Assembly: GCA_964370315.1 (NCBI GenBank)
Contig: CAYJIS010000012.1
Location: 1 to 39,862, forward strand
Direction of reading: 5' to 3'
Origin: CAYJFX01 sp964370315
Lineage (GTDB): Bacteria; Spirochaetota; Spirochaetia; Treponematales; Treponemataceae
DNA length: 39,862 nucleotides
The translations under genes and the position numbers were made by a program. The notes under the pieces are model-generated. The model was not told where the DNA came from. It was given only the letters and a program-made list of their open reading frames with translations, and made no database searches. Below, piece after piece: positions 1-8,239 of this stretch. The number at the start of each line of letters is the position of its first letter. Within the stretch, counting starts at the first letter, position 1.

Positions 1-2
1 AA

Positions 3-53
3 AAGCCAACAGATGCACCTGCCTTTGCAGAGCAATATTACATAAAAAACTAA
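3..53 (+). CDS. C-terminal tail of an unidentified protein (partial)
   Basis: Frame 3 is open from the window edge and ends at a TAA at 51-53. The readable residues are KPTDAPAFAEQYYIKN. The other two frames give compositions unlike a protein end. A terminator follows 13 bases after the stop, which supports a real gene end here. Too little is visible to name a family. Confidence 0.5.
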   Translation, partial: KPTDAPAFAEQYYIKN

Positions 54-65
54 TGCAAAAAAACT

Positions 66-110
66 AAAAAAGGACTGATATCTGTACTAACAGAAATCAG
101 CCCTTTTTTT
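66..110 (+). terminator. Rho-independent terminator after the partial gene
   Basis: AAAAAAGGACTGATATCTG pairs, with two mismatches, with CAGAAATCAGCCCTTTTTTT around a short ACTAA-containing loop and ends in a run of seven T. This is the expected end for the plus-strand gene that stops at 53. Confidence 0.8.
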
Positions 111-160
111 ATAATTGGAACAGATAGCACTAATAAAAATCTGTGTAGTTCTTGCGAATA

Positions 161-186
161 AGATCCTTCGACTTCGCTCAGGAAGA
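161..186. repeat. Possible dispersed intergenic repeat fragment
   Basis: The GC-richer stretch containing CCTTCGACTTCGCTCAGG stands out from its AT-rich surroundings and resembles short dispersed intergenic repeats seen in many bacterial genomes. Only one copy is in this window, so the repeat status is recalled, not shown. Confidence 0.25.
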
Positions 187-245
187 CGAGGGACTCTACC
201 CACACAATTATTAATTATACATCATAGCAAATAATCTTGGTAGCT

Positions 246-268
246 AAAAAATGCAACAGGGATGTTGC
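246..268 (-). terminator. Terminator of the fusA transcript
   Basis: Read on the minus strand, GCAACA-TCCC-TGTTGC forms a 6-bp hairpin followed by ATTTTTTAG. It lies about 90 bases past the fusA stop, beyond two longer hairpins, and is the only one of the three with a T-run. Confidence 0.6.
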
Positions 269-285
269 CAAAACTGAACCGTTCA

Positions 286-360
286 CGAGTTTTGCGCTAA
301 TCAATTAACTTCGGTACCGCAAAACTCGGTAGTATTAATTGCCATGGATGGCAATTAATA
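286..360. repeat. Two strong hairpins overlapping the fusA stop
   Basis: CGAGTTTTGCG (286-296) pairs perfectly with CGCAAAACTCG (318-328). TATTAATTGCCAT (333-345) pairs perfectly over 13 bp with 348-360 around a 2-base loop. The second hairpin includes the fusA stop codon (355-357). Neither has a T-run, so they look like 3'-end stabilising or REP-like structures. Confidence 0.65.
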
Positions 361-2418
361 CGAAAGACCACCTGGTTTTACTTGAAAGTGGCTAAACTCC
401 ATAGAAAAGCTCGCCCTACCCTGTGTAACAGAACGTAGGCTTGTAGAAAAACCAAACATTTGAGCCATAGGAGACTGTGCATGTACTACTTCATTGGTGC
501 TCTTAGATTCTAGGCTTAGAATTAAACCGTTTCTTTGAGTTACTTGGCTCATAGCCTCTCCAACAAATTCTTTAGGAACAATAATGTCAACATTCATAAC
601 AGGCTCTAAAATCTCTGGGCTTGCCTTTCTACAGGCTTCATCAAATGCTTGAACAGCACAGGCTTCAAAGGCAAATGGAGTTGAGGTGAGTTCATTATAC
701 TCTACACCAGTTACGGTAACACTTACACCGTTACATGGATAGCCATATTGTATACCAGATCCAAATGAGTTTGTGATTCCTCGCTCAATAGCTTCTATAA
801 TTTCATCAGGAGCAGAACCTTTTTTAAGTTCATTATGGTATGAGTTTCCGTGATAGTTAGCAGTAGCTTCTTGCTCTTTTGTTAGCGGGTGCACATGTAA
901 GGTAATGCCTGCGGTGTTTTCTTTTCCACCTAGCACTTTTGAATAGTTTTCTGTGTGGTCAACTGTAGCAGTAATAGATTCACGGTAGGTAACTTGTGGC
1001 TTACCGACTCTAACATCAAGTTTAAAGTCTTGTTTCATTCTTGTTACAAGAACATCTAGGTGAAGCTCACCCATTCCAGATATAATTAATTGGCCTGTTT
1101 CTACATCTTCTTTTGAAACAAATGTTGGGTCTTCTTTTGATAAAATATCTAATACTTCAGTCATCTTATCCTTATCAGACATTGTTTCTGGCTCTAATGA
1201 TACCGATATCACAGGCTCTGGGAAATGTAAGTTTTCAAGCAAGATTGGTAAACCTTCACTTGCAATAGTATCCCCTGTTTGAGCAAACTTAAGCCCAATA
1301 AATACGGCAATATCGCCTGCTTCTACAGAGTCCATAGGCTCTGACTTATTTGAGTGCATTCTTAAAATGCGGTTTACCCTTTCTCTTTTTTTCTTTCCAA
1401 CGTTTAGTATTTGCTCTGATGCTTTAATTTTTCCAGAATACATTCGAACATAACAGAGGCTCCCTGCTTCCTTTTCGTGCTGAATCTTAAACACTAGTCC
1501 AACTGGGGTTCCTGATGGGTCGCATGGAACAGAAATCTCTTCTTCCTTTTTAACTTGAAAACCCTTTGCAGCTGGTACTTCATCGGGACATGGCAAAAAG
1601 TCTACAACGGCATCTATCAATGGCTGTATTGCCGTATTTTTGCGAGCTGAACCACATAAAAATGGTATAAAGTTTCTTTCAATTGTTCCCTTTCTAATTT
1701 CTTTTTTTAACATATCAAGTGGAACTTCTTCTCCACCTAAAAAGAGTTCTGCAATATCATCATTAAATGAAGCAACTTCATCAATAAGTTTTTCTCTCCA
1801 CTCTTCTGCAATTGCCATTCTCTCAGTTGCAATGTCTGATACAATAACGGTTTCGCCTTCATCTTTTGGATCAAAGCGGTACTCTTTCATTTCGAGTAAG
1901 TCTATAACGCCTTCAAAATTACTTTCGGCTCCAATTGGAACTTGTAGCACAAGCGTGTTTATACCAAATTTTTCTTTTACGTCATTTACTACAGCAAAAA
2001 AGTCGGCACCTACCCTGTCCATCTTGTTTACAAAACAAAGGCGAGGAACCTTGTAATCGTCTGCTTGGCGCCAAACGGTTTCTGTTTGAGGCTGTACCCC
2101 ACCAACGGCGCATAGAACTGCCACGGCACCATCGAGTACTCGAAGTGAGCGCTCTACTTCTGCCGTAAAGTCTACGTGGCCAGGAGTATCGATAATATTT
2201 ATTTGATGATCTTTCCAGTAAGTAGTTGTTGCGGCACTTTGGATTGTAATCCCTCTCTCTTGTTCTTGAGCCATCCAATCCATTGTGGCAGCACCATCAT
2301 CTATTTCACCAATTCGGTGAATTTTACCAGTATAATATAAAATGCGTTCTGTTGTTGTTGTTTTCCCAGCATCGATGTGTGCCATGATGCCGATATTTCT
2401 CATGTTTTTTAGTCCCAT
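355..2418 (-). CDS. fusA: Elongation factor G (translocase GTPase)
   Basis: This ribosomal GTPase drives translocation, and in two-EF-G organisms one copy may instead serve ribosome recycling. The 687-residue length is normal. The G1 loop is HIDAGKTTTTERILYYTG near residues 14-31, switch I is QERGITIQSAAT near 53-64, G3 is DTPGHVDF near 77-84 and G4 is NKMD near 131-134. Domains II to V follow in the usual order. Spirochaetes usually have two paralogues related to mitochondrial EF-G1 and EF-G2, and the sequence alone does not settle which this is. The start is ambiguous: Met1 (2418) has no ribosome binding site and lies only 6 nt after an extended -10 box, while Met6 (2403) has a weak GGGA 8-9 nt upstream and gives the family-like beginning MRNIGIMAH. 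Confidence 0.93.
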   Translation of the reverse strand: MGLKNMRNIGIMAHIDAGKTTTTERILYYTGKIHRIGEIDDGAATMDWMAQEQERGITIQSAATTTYWKDHQINIIDTPGHVDFTAEVERSLRVLDGAVAVLCAVGGVQPQTETVWRQADDYKVPRLCFVNKMDRVGADFFAVVNDVKEKFGINTLVLQVPIGAESNFEGVIDLLEMKEYRFDPKDEGETVIVSDIATERMAIAEEWREKLIDEVASFNDDIAELFLGGEEVPLDMLKKEIRKGTIERNFIPFLCGSARKNTAIQPLIDAVVDFLPCPDEVPAAKGFQVKKEEEISVPCDPSGTPVGLVFKIQHEKEAGSLCYVRMYSGKIKASEQILNVGKKKRERVNRILRMHSNKSEPMDSVEAGDIAVFIGLKFAQTGDTIASEGLPILLENLHFPEPVISVSLEPETMSDKDKMTEVLDILSKEDPTFVSKEDVETGQLIISGMGELHLDVLVTRMKQDFKLDVRVGKPQVTYRESITATVDHTENYSKVLGGKENTAGITLHVHPLTKEQEATANYHGNSYHNELKKGSAPDEIIEAIERGITNSFGSGIQYGYPCNGVSVTVTGVEYNELTSTPFAFEACAVQAFDEACRKASPEILEPVMNVDIIVPKEFVGEAMSQVTQRNGLILSLESKSTNEVVHAQSPMAQMFGFSTSLRSVTQGRASFSMEFSHFQVKPGGLSY

Positions 2419-2424
2419 GAGATG

Positions 2425-2433
2425 AGTATAGCA
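2425..2433 (-). promoter_or_regulatory. Extended -10 promoter for fusA
   Basis: Minus-strand TGCTATACT matches an extended -10 element (TGnTATAAT). No good -35 is seen. It lies in the 39-base gap between the toxin stop and the fusA start, so fusA would not depend on toxin-antitoxin transcription. Confidence 0.45.
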
Positions 2434-2457
2434 AATTTTAGATTTTTTTTCTACTAC

Positions 2458-2724
2458 TTATTTATATATTTCTTTTCGGTGTCCAACATTTAAAGCTGTT
2501 ATTATTAACCTATCATCTTCTATAAAACATAATAATCGATAATCACCAATACGATATCGCCACTGCCCTTTGAAATTAGCAACAAGTGCCTTACCTGAAA
2601 ATCTGGGGTTTTCGCAATCTATTAAATGTTTTTCAATCCATGCTCTTAGCATTTTTTGTGTGTAGGTATCTAATTTTTTAAACTCTTTATCAAATCGAGA
2701 TGTAGTTTCAACACTATACTTCAT
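2458..2724 (-). CDS. RelE/ParE-family toxin of a type II toxin-antitoxin pair
   Basis: About 88 residues from the chosen start. The pattern WRYRIGDYRLL followed by a late GHRKEIY is the core of RelE-type mRNA interferases, with basic residues and a C-terminal tyrosine in the expected places. Members cleave mRNA on the ribosome when free of antitoxin. The reading frame is open from 2736, but the second ATG (2724) gives MKYSVETTSRFDKEF, the usual family start. The gene begins inside the end of the antitoxin gene, so the two are translationally coupled in the usual antitoxin-first order. Target and activity are inferred from the family. Confidence 0.82.
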   Translation of the reverse strand: MKYSVETTSRFDKEFKKLDTYTQKMLRAWIEKHLIDCENPRFSGKALVANFKGQWRYRIGDYRLLCFIEDDRLIITALNVGHRKEIYK

Positions 2725-2941
2725 TATCAATATCATTCCATAATTTTGATATTGGGCTACTTTGTTTTCCGCTTTTTACATATTCATCATATGCTTCATT
2801 TGCAATAGTAATATCATACTCATCCTCAATTTTTTCAAACAAGGCTCTTTTAAAAGCTTCAGTAACAGAAATTGCATGAATTTTTGCATAACTATTTGCT
2901 AATTGTATTTCATCTTGTGTTAAAGTTAATGACAAAGACAT
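2714..2941 (-). CDS. RelB/DinJ-like antitoxin
   Basis: A 75-residue protein beginning MSLSLTLTQDEIQLANSYA, with an N-terminal ribbon-helix-helix-like segment (about residues 1-45) followed by a short acidic tail (about 46-75) that would wrap the toxin. This is the general layout of RelB-type antitoxins paired with RelE. A good ribosome binding site (TATAGGAG) lies upstream of the start, and the end overlaps the toxin gene. RelB-type antitoxins typically autorepress their operon through the N-terminal domain. No operator was identified with confidence, although the sequence before the start contains a short ATCCTATAGGA-like palindrome. Confidence 0.75.
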   Translation of the reverse strand: MSLSLTLTQDEIQLANSYAKIHAISVTEAFKRALFEKIEDEYDITIANEAYDEYVKSGKQSSPISKLWNDIDNEV

Positions 2942-3057
2942 GGCACACTCCTATAGGATTGATTATACAATAAGTATACTACATTTCAACTTTTTTTACA
3001 ACACGCTGCAATCGTCATCATGCGCAAAGCAGGTTTTAAGCAAGTACTGAATAATCC

Positions 3058-3282
3058 CGTAACACCCGACGAGGGAGACGGGTGTTACGGAGAAATGCGT
3101 TGGGTGTTACAGTTTTACGTGACAATACCACGATTACGCGAGTGCGCTAGGGCGAAGGCGGATATCCTTTTTGCACACCGTAGGGACACGGCTTGCCGTG
3201 TCCGTTTCAAAGCAAAAAGATTGGAGCCGTAGACCGACCCGTACATGGCAACCTATGTGTTGCCATACGGGTAGCGCCCTAG
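3058..3282. repeat. Hairpin-rich, GC-richer intergenic element
   Basis: The 353-base gap 2942-3294 contains no convincing gene. It holds CCGTAACACCCG (3057-3068) pairing with CGGGTGTTACGG (3079-3090), a further GGGTGTTAC copy just downstream, GGACACGG (3184-3191) pairing with CCGTGTCC (3196-3203), a bulged hairpin 3238-3252 with 3259-3271, and an outer pair CTAGGGCG (3147-3154) with CGCCCTAG (3275-3282) that encloses the last two hairpins. The composition is visibly GC-richer than its neighbours. No transposase or terminal target duplication was recognised. Confidence 0.65.
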
Positions 3283-3294
3283 AGTTATCAGAAG

Positions 3295-3966
3295 CTAAAG
3301 TACCTTACTTGCTACTACAGTAAAACCAGTGCTATTCTCTACAACAGGTTTGGGTATAGTTACAATAAGCTCATCATGGTAATTTTCAACAGAATGTTCA
3401 TCACTAAGAATTACTGTTGCCTTTGTGTCTGTTTCTATAGCTAATATCGCAGGAATATGAAGAAATGGGTACTTTGTAACAAAGATTGTTGTATCATATG
3501 TTTTTGCAGATTCTACAAATTTTCCATTACTTAAAGTTATCGCAAATTTATTTACATCTGTTGAGGCAGTAATCGTGTGCTGTAATGATGAACTTGCATT
3601 GATGGTATACGAACTACCTTCACCATTGAAATACTCATCTGGTATAGATACAGTATATTTTGATGCTTTCCACTGAATAATTTGATGTATTTCAGTGTCA
3701 CTTATCCAAATTGGCACATTGGGTTCATTATATACAAAGCCCGTTGAATCCTCATATTCGACCGTTAATACTTTGCTATGGTTGTTGAACAAATCTTCCA
3801 TATCTTACAATGATATAAATGTAGCTCCATTTGTTGCTTTAATGATAAAGTAATCAACTCCGCTATTATTAGCTATATCAAATGCATTTTTACCCGTTGT
3901 AGGTTTGCAAGAAACGAGTAACAAACATAGTATAATTGCAAATCCACACACAATCTTTTTTATCAT
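3295..3966 (-). pseudogene. Lipoprotein gene interrupted by one in-frame stop
   Basis: From an ATG at 3966 (preceded by AGGATAGC) the frame encodes a lipoprotein signal with lipobox LVSC (Cys20) and continues to residue 53, then meets TAA at 3805-3807. Two codons later the same frame resumes with an ATG at 3801 and stays open for 168 residues to 3295. There is no frameshift: start-to-second-ATG distance is exactly 55 codons. The downstream part is rich in Ser, Thr, Val and Ile, as in beta-rich surface lipoproteins, but I recognise no family. Most likely this is one gene of about 223 codons with a nonsense mutation. A sequencing error, readthrough, or reinitiation giving an unexported cytoplasmic fragment are alternatives. 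The gene follows the MptE-like gene by 53 bases. Confidence 0.7.
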
Positions 3967-4019
3967 TTTTGCTATCCTATTTTTTTATACCTTTATAAAA
4001 GAACGTTATCCCTCAAAAG

Positions 4020-5657
4020 TTACATAGTAATTGTCAATTGTTTTAAAAATACATCTACTTCGCTACGTACCCTATTTAAGAAATCTTGCCTAAGATTTGC
4101 ACCTTTGTGCCCATCAGGAAAATGGTCATACAAATAGCTACAATCTTCTAAAAGCGGTAGCAATGTTGATTCATCGAGTAAGGTTTTCCCTGTTAGCATA
4201 TTCTTAATAGACATAAGCTTTTCTTGCTCTTCTTTATAAAACTTTTTTACAGAAGAACTACAGTTATCAACTTGAGAATACACAGAACTCATATCTTGTA
4301 GCACAATAGATGATAGTATTTTTAATGCCGTTTCAAGGTTACAATTAAAATGAGAATCTAACATACCAAAACGTGAGATGTTAAAAATATTTTTTACGTT
4401 TTTGTAACGCTCGTTAAAAAGATCTGCGTATACTTTAAGACCCGAATCACTAACTAAATCTTTGTTTTGACTCCTAAAGGAAAAAACACCGGGTCTAAAA
4501 CTTACTGCTACATTACCCACAGGAGACAGCCTATTGCAATTTTGCAATGATTCCTTTATATGAGGGCTTTCTTTGGCATGCGTCTTACCAACAGGAAATG
4601 AAAAGTCAAGCCCTGTAAAGAAGACTGGCACATCAATATCTTTGCGCATAAATAAGGCAAGTTCTACTGCAGAAATACCAACAGAGCCTAATGGAGGAAA
4701 CACTGGTATATGGGGGAAAAATTGTTTTACACGCTCTAATAACGGGGATGCAGCGTACTCTGACATAAAAAAACCAACGTTCCCGCCCAGAAGATTTGTT
4801 ACACTAGGGCGACTTGCAATATCAGTAAACAAACATATCTTTGAGTTTTTTATACCTACAAAAGCCTTTTCAGTTGCAAATTGTGCTTCTATATTGATAA
4901 CACAGTCAACTTCAATACCGCTAGCAATTAACGTACGAACAGAGGCTCCAATACTTATTATATATAAACTGCGATTATTCTTTTTTATAAACGGTAGAAC
5001 CTCATCTAAAGAAGATCCTGCCCCGACAACTAAAATCGGCTTTGATATGCTTTGTTTTTGTATTGAAAATGCAGTACGTAGCTTTGAAACATTTTTTATT
5101 GTATTTTTTGAAAATAGCTTTCCTAAACTTAATAGGGTCATTCTATTTTTCCAAAACTGACTAATCGAGTTTTGTGCATACATAATAACTTCATTATAAA
5201 AATCTTTATGCTGCTGTACTGCACCTGATGCATCCAAAACAATTATTCTTCTAAAACGTGACACGCTAGGAATTTTGATACCAGATAAATTCATCCCCTC
5301 CAGTAATAGGGCAATGTCATTTACATGTTCAACTAAAATACTAGAAAAAGTACTCGCAACATCACTTTGATATTGAGCATAAAAAAAATCATAAAGCGTT
5401 TTATCTTTTTCTATTGCAAGAACAAAGCACGAGTCAATTTTTTCATTTTCTAGTTTTTTCATTATCTCTTGAATGGGGAATGCTAAAACAGGGGATACAC
5501 ATACTATAAGGCTTTCTGGCAATATTGTTGTATTCTCTAATACTGTTTTGAATGCCTTTTGCGGATCATATTTTGAAAAGAGATAGCGGTTATGATATAA
5601 AACAGAAACACCCCGAGCGGTATCTACCAAACAGGGTGTTTCATTTGCATCGGTCAC
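4020..5657 (-). CDS. MptE-like (DUF115) protein, possible flagellin-modifying or motility-associated factor
   Basis: The 545-residue protein carries an MptE-like/DUF115 domain in its middle (roughly residues 170-380), with the glycine-rich VVGAGSSLDE near 210, a central IISIGASVRTLIASGI and FFTGLDFSFPVGKTHAKE. The family is related to 6-hydroxymethylpterin pyrophosphokinase, and bacterial members include motility-associated factors (Maf) that glycosylate flagellin. Role in this organism is inferred. The start is GTG with AGAGG five bases upstream. The gene begins 13 bases after the stop of the SurA-like gene, so the two probably form one transcript. The C-terminal third is helical and unassigned. 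Confidence 0.75.
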   Translation of the reverse strand: MTDANETPCLVDTARGVSVLYHNRYLFSKYDPQKAFKTVLENTTILPESLIVCVSPVLAFPIQEIMKKLENEKIDSCFVLAIEKDKTLYDFFYAQYQSDVASTFSSILVEHVNDIALLLEGMNLSGIKIPSVSRFRRIIVLDASGAVQQHKDFYNEVIMYAQNSISQFWKNRMTLLSLGKLFSKNTIKNVSKLRTAFSIQKQSISKPILVVGAGSSLDEVLPFIKKNNRSLYIISIGASVRTLIASGIEVDCVINIEAQFATEKAFVGIKNSKICLFTDIASRPSVTNLLGGNVGFFMSEYAASPLLERVKQFFPHIPVFPPLGSVGISAVELALFMRKDIDVPVFFTGLDFSFPVGKTHAKESPHIKESLQNCNRLSPVGNVAVSFRPGVFSFRSQNKDLVSDSGLKVYADLFNERYKNVKNIFNISRFGMLDSHFNCNLETALKILSSIVLQDMSSVYSQVDNCSSSVKKFYKEEQEKLMSIKNMLTGKTLLDESTLLPLLEDCSYLYDHFPDGHKGANLRQDFLNRVRSEVDVFLKQLTITM

Positions 5658-5670
5658 AAAAACCTCTTAT

Positions 5671-7137
5671 TTATAAAAAATATTCTGAAAGGAATGCGTA
5701 CAAGTTGTTTTCTAATTTATCACTAGTAGTAAAATATGTAGAAATGCTTCCTGCATCATACTGGGAAACAAGATAAGGATACAAGAAATCTAAGTTCTGA
5801 TTTTCTTCATCGTTCTTTTCAACTTCAGCTATCAGCGAAAGAACAATAATATCATTTCCAAGTACGATAGGTTCTGACACTTCTCCAACTTGTAGAGAAA
5901 ACGCGCTTTGAAAAAATTGCTCATTGGATACTGCGGAACTTAATTGAGAAGCTGAAGCGACTGGAAGTGTATCTAGAAAGCCAACTCCTGCATAGTTTAA
6001 AGTAATTGGATCAAGCTCATAAGTCTCTACACCAAAAGCGCTCACTGCTGCGGCATACCCTTGTGTTAGAGATGTAGATGCAAAATCTTTGGCTAGATTA
6101 ATAAAATAATCTTCAATAATACCTCTTTCATAAATTGTTAAATATGAGTAAACAGTATCAACTAATGTAGGATTAGTAAAGTCTGCTTCAACCTTTGGAG
6201 ATGTTACAGAAAAAATTGAGTATCCAGTAGTTGTTTTTAATACCTCACTGATGCTTCCAACTTCAAGGTTAACTAGTGTGTTAAATGCTTCTTCACCTTC
6301 GATAATATTTTTTATTTGATAATAATATAAATCGGTTAATACACCAGCATCATCAGAATAGTTATCGGTAGAAAACTCAGAAACAGCATCTGAAAATGTT
6401 AATTCATTATTTGTTATTCTTGTTAGTAATGTTTCTGCTTCAGTCTCAGAATTTACAGTAATAACTTGCATTGCGTACTGTGTAAATAATTGTGCATTAT
6501 CACTACCATAGGCAATAATTTCTTCTTGTGGAAATGAATCAGTATTAAAACTAGCCATATTAAAGGTACGTTGATTTTTATTCATATCTTTTATAAAATC
6601 AATTTCATTAGAAGAAATTTTTAAGCCAGAATAATCAGTGTAGTATAAATCGCGGCTAACTTGTTCAACAGTAGCTTCACGAAGTTCAATTTTTCTTCCG
6701 TCGGATGTTTCTCGAAAAAGACGTTGTGAAAATACACCATCTTCATCTAAAAAGTATTGTACCATTTCTCTATTGATTAACGAATCTGGAGCTACATAAC
6801 CTGATTTTTCAACCTCATCAATAAAAGCAAGCGTTAAAACAGAGTAATTAAAAGCTTCTGACATTGCATTATAAAAGGTATTTGTCTGTATGCCTTGAGT
6901 TTGAAATTGTTCGGCAAAGTATTCTGCTAAACGGTTAAAATCCTCATCATATTTTATTTTTTCACCATTATAGGAACCCAAATCAAGTATTTGAGTTTGA
7001 GAAGAAAACATCGATGGAGATGCAATAAATGCTATAATTATTATAACAAGTAATATAACTGAACCAACAGTTGCTATTGGGCTTTTTTTTGACTTTGGGT
7101 GCTCAATTTTTGATTTTTCAGTATTCTTTTTTTTCAT
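5671..7137 (-). CDS. SurA/PpiD-like membrane-anchored chaperone with parvulin-like domain
   Basis: The 488-residue protein starts with a Lys-rich cytoplasmic segment, then a single transmembrane helix at about residues 23-45, and places the rest in the periplasm. The N-terminal part (about 55-210) resembles the SurA/PpiD chaperone domain. Residues about 220-320 resemble a PpiC parvulin domain (ETEAETLLTRITNNELTFSD then DDAGVLTDLYY then LEVGSISEVLKT). A second, weaker parvulin-like repeat may be present near 400-460 (LQVGEVSEPIVLG). Such proteins assist folding of outer-membrane and secreted proteins. Isomerase activity cannot be judged from sequence. AAGGA lies 6 nt before the ATG. The upstream spacer contains an AT-rich inverted repeat (7181-7190 with 7195-7204) of unknown meaning. 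Confidence 0.78.
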   Translation of the reverse strand: MKKKNTEKSKIEHPKSKKSPIATVGSVILLVIIIIAFIASPSMFSSQTQILDLGSYNGEKIKYDEDFNRLAEYFAEQFQTQGIQTNTFYNAMSEAFNYSVLTLAFIDEVEKSGYVAPDSLINREMVQYFLDEDGVFSQRLFRETSDGRKIELREATVEQVSRDLYYTDYSGLKISSNEIDFIKDMNKNQRTFNMASFNTDSFPQEEIIAYGSDNAQLFTQYAMQVITVNSETEAETLLTRITNNELTFSDAVSEFSTDNYSDDAGVLTDLYYYQIKNIIEGEEAFNTLVNLEVGSISEVLKTTTGYSIFSVTSPKVEADFTNPTLVDTVYSYLTIYERGIIEDYFINLAKDFASTSLTQGYAAAVSAFGVETYELDPITLNYAGVGFLDTLPVASASQLSSAVSNEQFFQSAFSLQVGEVSEPIVLGNDIIVLSLIAEVEKNDEENQNLDFLYPYLVSQYDAGSISTYFTTSDKLENNLYAFLSEYFL

Positions 7138-7366
7138 ACGTAATCCTTACACTATTTCTATGAAAGACATAAATATGCAGTATTAATTTATACAATAAAT
7201 TAATACATACCCTGAGTCTCACATTTGATACATTTTACCATTCTAAAGCAAGTCTGTCAAGGATTGCACATAGACAAGATAGTATTTAATCTTAGTATAT
7301 TTGTACTCAAAACCTATGTACTTTTTTTTCCAATTATGCTATATTTCATAACCGAAGGATAACACT

Positions 7367-8215
7367 ATGTATAAAATTATTGAAAAAAAACAACTATCAA
7401 ACGATGTTTTTTACTACAAAGTTGAAGCAGCAGACATTGCAAAAAACAGAAAAGCAGGACAATTCGTATTGGTACAACTAGATACCGATTATGCAGAACG
7501 AGTTCCACTCACCATAGCAGATGCTAATGCACAAGAAGGATGGATTGCACTTGTTTTTCAAGCCGTTGGTGCTACAACACTTAAACTATCTCTTTTAAAT
7601 GAAGGAGATACTATTGGTGCTATTTTAGGACCACTTGGAAAACCTACCCATATTGAAAAGAAAGGAACCGTAGTTTGTGTTGGAGGCGGTATTGGAGTGG
7701 CACCTCTCTACCCTATTGTACAAGCACACAAAGCAATTGGTAATAAAGTAATTGTTATTATTGGAGCCAGGAACAAAGACCTTGTTATTTTTGAAAATGA
7801 AATGAGGGATGCTGCAGATGAACTTATCATTATGACTGATGACGGAAGTGCAGGTGAAAAAGGACTTGTAACTGAGCCTCTTAAAAAGATTTGTGAAGAA
7901 AATAAACCAGAGGAAGTAGTTGCAATAGGCCCTCCAATTATGATGAAATTCTGTGCGCTTACGACTAAACCATTTAATGTATTTACAACTGTTTCACTTA
8001 ACACCATTATGATTGATGGAACAGGAATGTGTGGTGGTTGTCGCGTAACTATTGGTAACGATACAAAATTTGTTTGTGTAGACGGTCCAGAATTTGATGG
8101 TCACTTAGTTGATTGGGATAATATGATGATGAGAATGAGAGCATTCAAAGAACAAGAAACTGAAGATTTCCATAAATGTAAAATGGAAGCTCAAGCAGAC
8201 TCATTGAGTCAATAA
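7367..8215 (+). CDS. nfnA: NADH-dependent ferredoxin:NADP+ oxidoreductase, NfnA subunit
   Basis: This small subunit (282 aa) holds FAD, an NAD(H)-binding domain and a [2Fe-2S] cluster. The FAD-domain motif ERVPLTIADA is near residue 46, and the nucleotide-binding motif GGGIGVAPLYPI is near 106. The cluster motif CGGC plus a later Cys (222, 225 and 237) sits near the end. In the family the fourth ligand is an Asp, and D217 is a candidate. With NfnB it couples reduced ferredoxin and NADH to NADP+ reduction by electron bifurcation in the cytoplasm. AAGGAT lies 7 nt before the ATG. A ferredoxin gene that could supply its substrate is at 30241-30411. Confidence 0.9.
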   Translation: MYKIIEKKQLSNDVFYYKVEAADIAKNRKAGQFVLVQLDTDYAERVPLTIADANAQEGWIALVFQAVGATTLKLSLLNEGDTIGAILGPLGKPTHIEKKGTVVCVGGGIGVAPLYPIVQAHKAIGNKVIVIIGARNKDLVIFENEMRDAADELIIMTDDGSAGEKGLVTEPLKKICEENKPEEVVAIGPPIMMKFCALTTKPFNVFTTVSLNTIMIDGTGMCGGCRVTIGNDTKFVCVDGPEFDGHLVDWDNMMMRMRAFKEQETEDFHKCKMEAQADSLSQ

Positions 8216-8239
8216 GCAAAAATAGATTAAGGAAAATAT

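Noticed and set aside
3020..3232. Open frame of 70 codons on the plus strand in the hairpin-rich spacer
   Set aside because: It runs through several perfect inverted repeats, has no ribosome binding site and gives an Arg/Cys-rich, non-protein-like translation.
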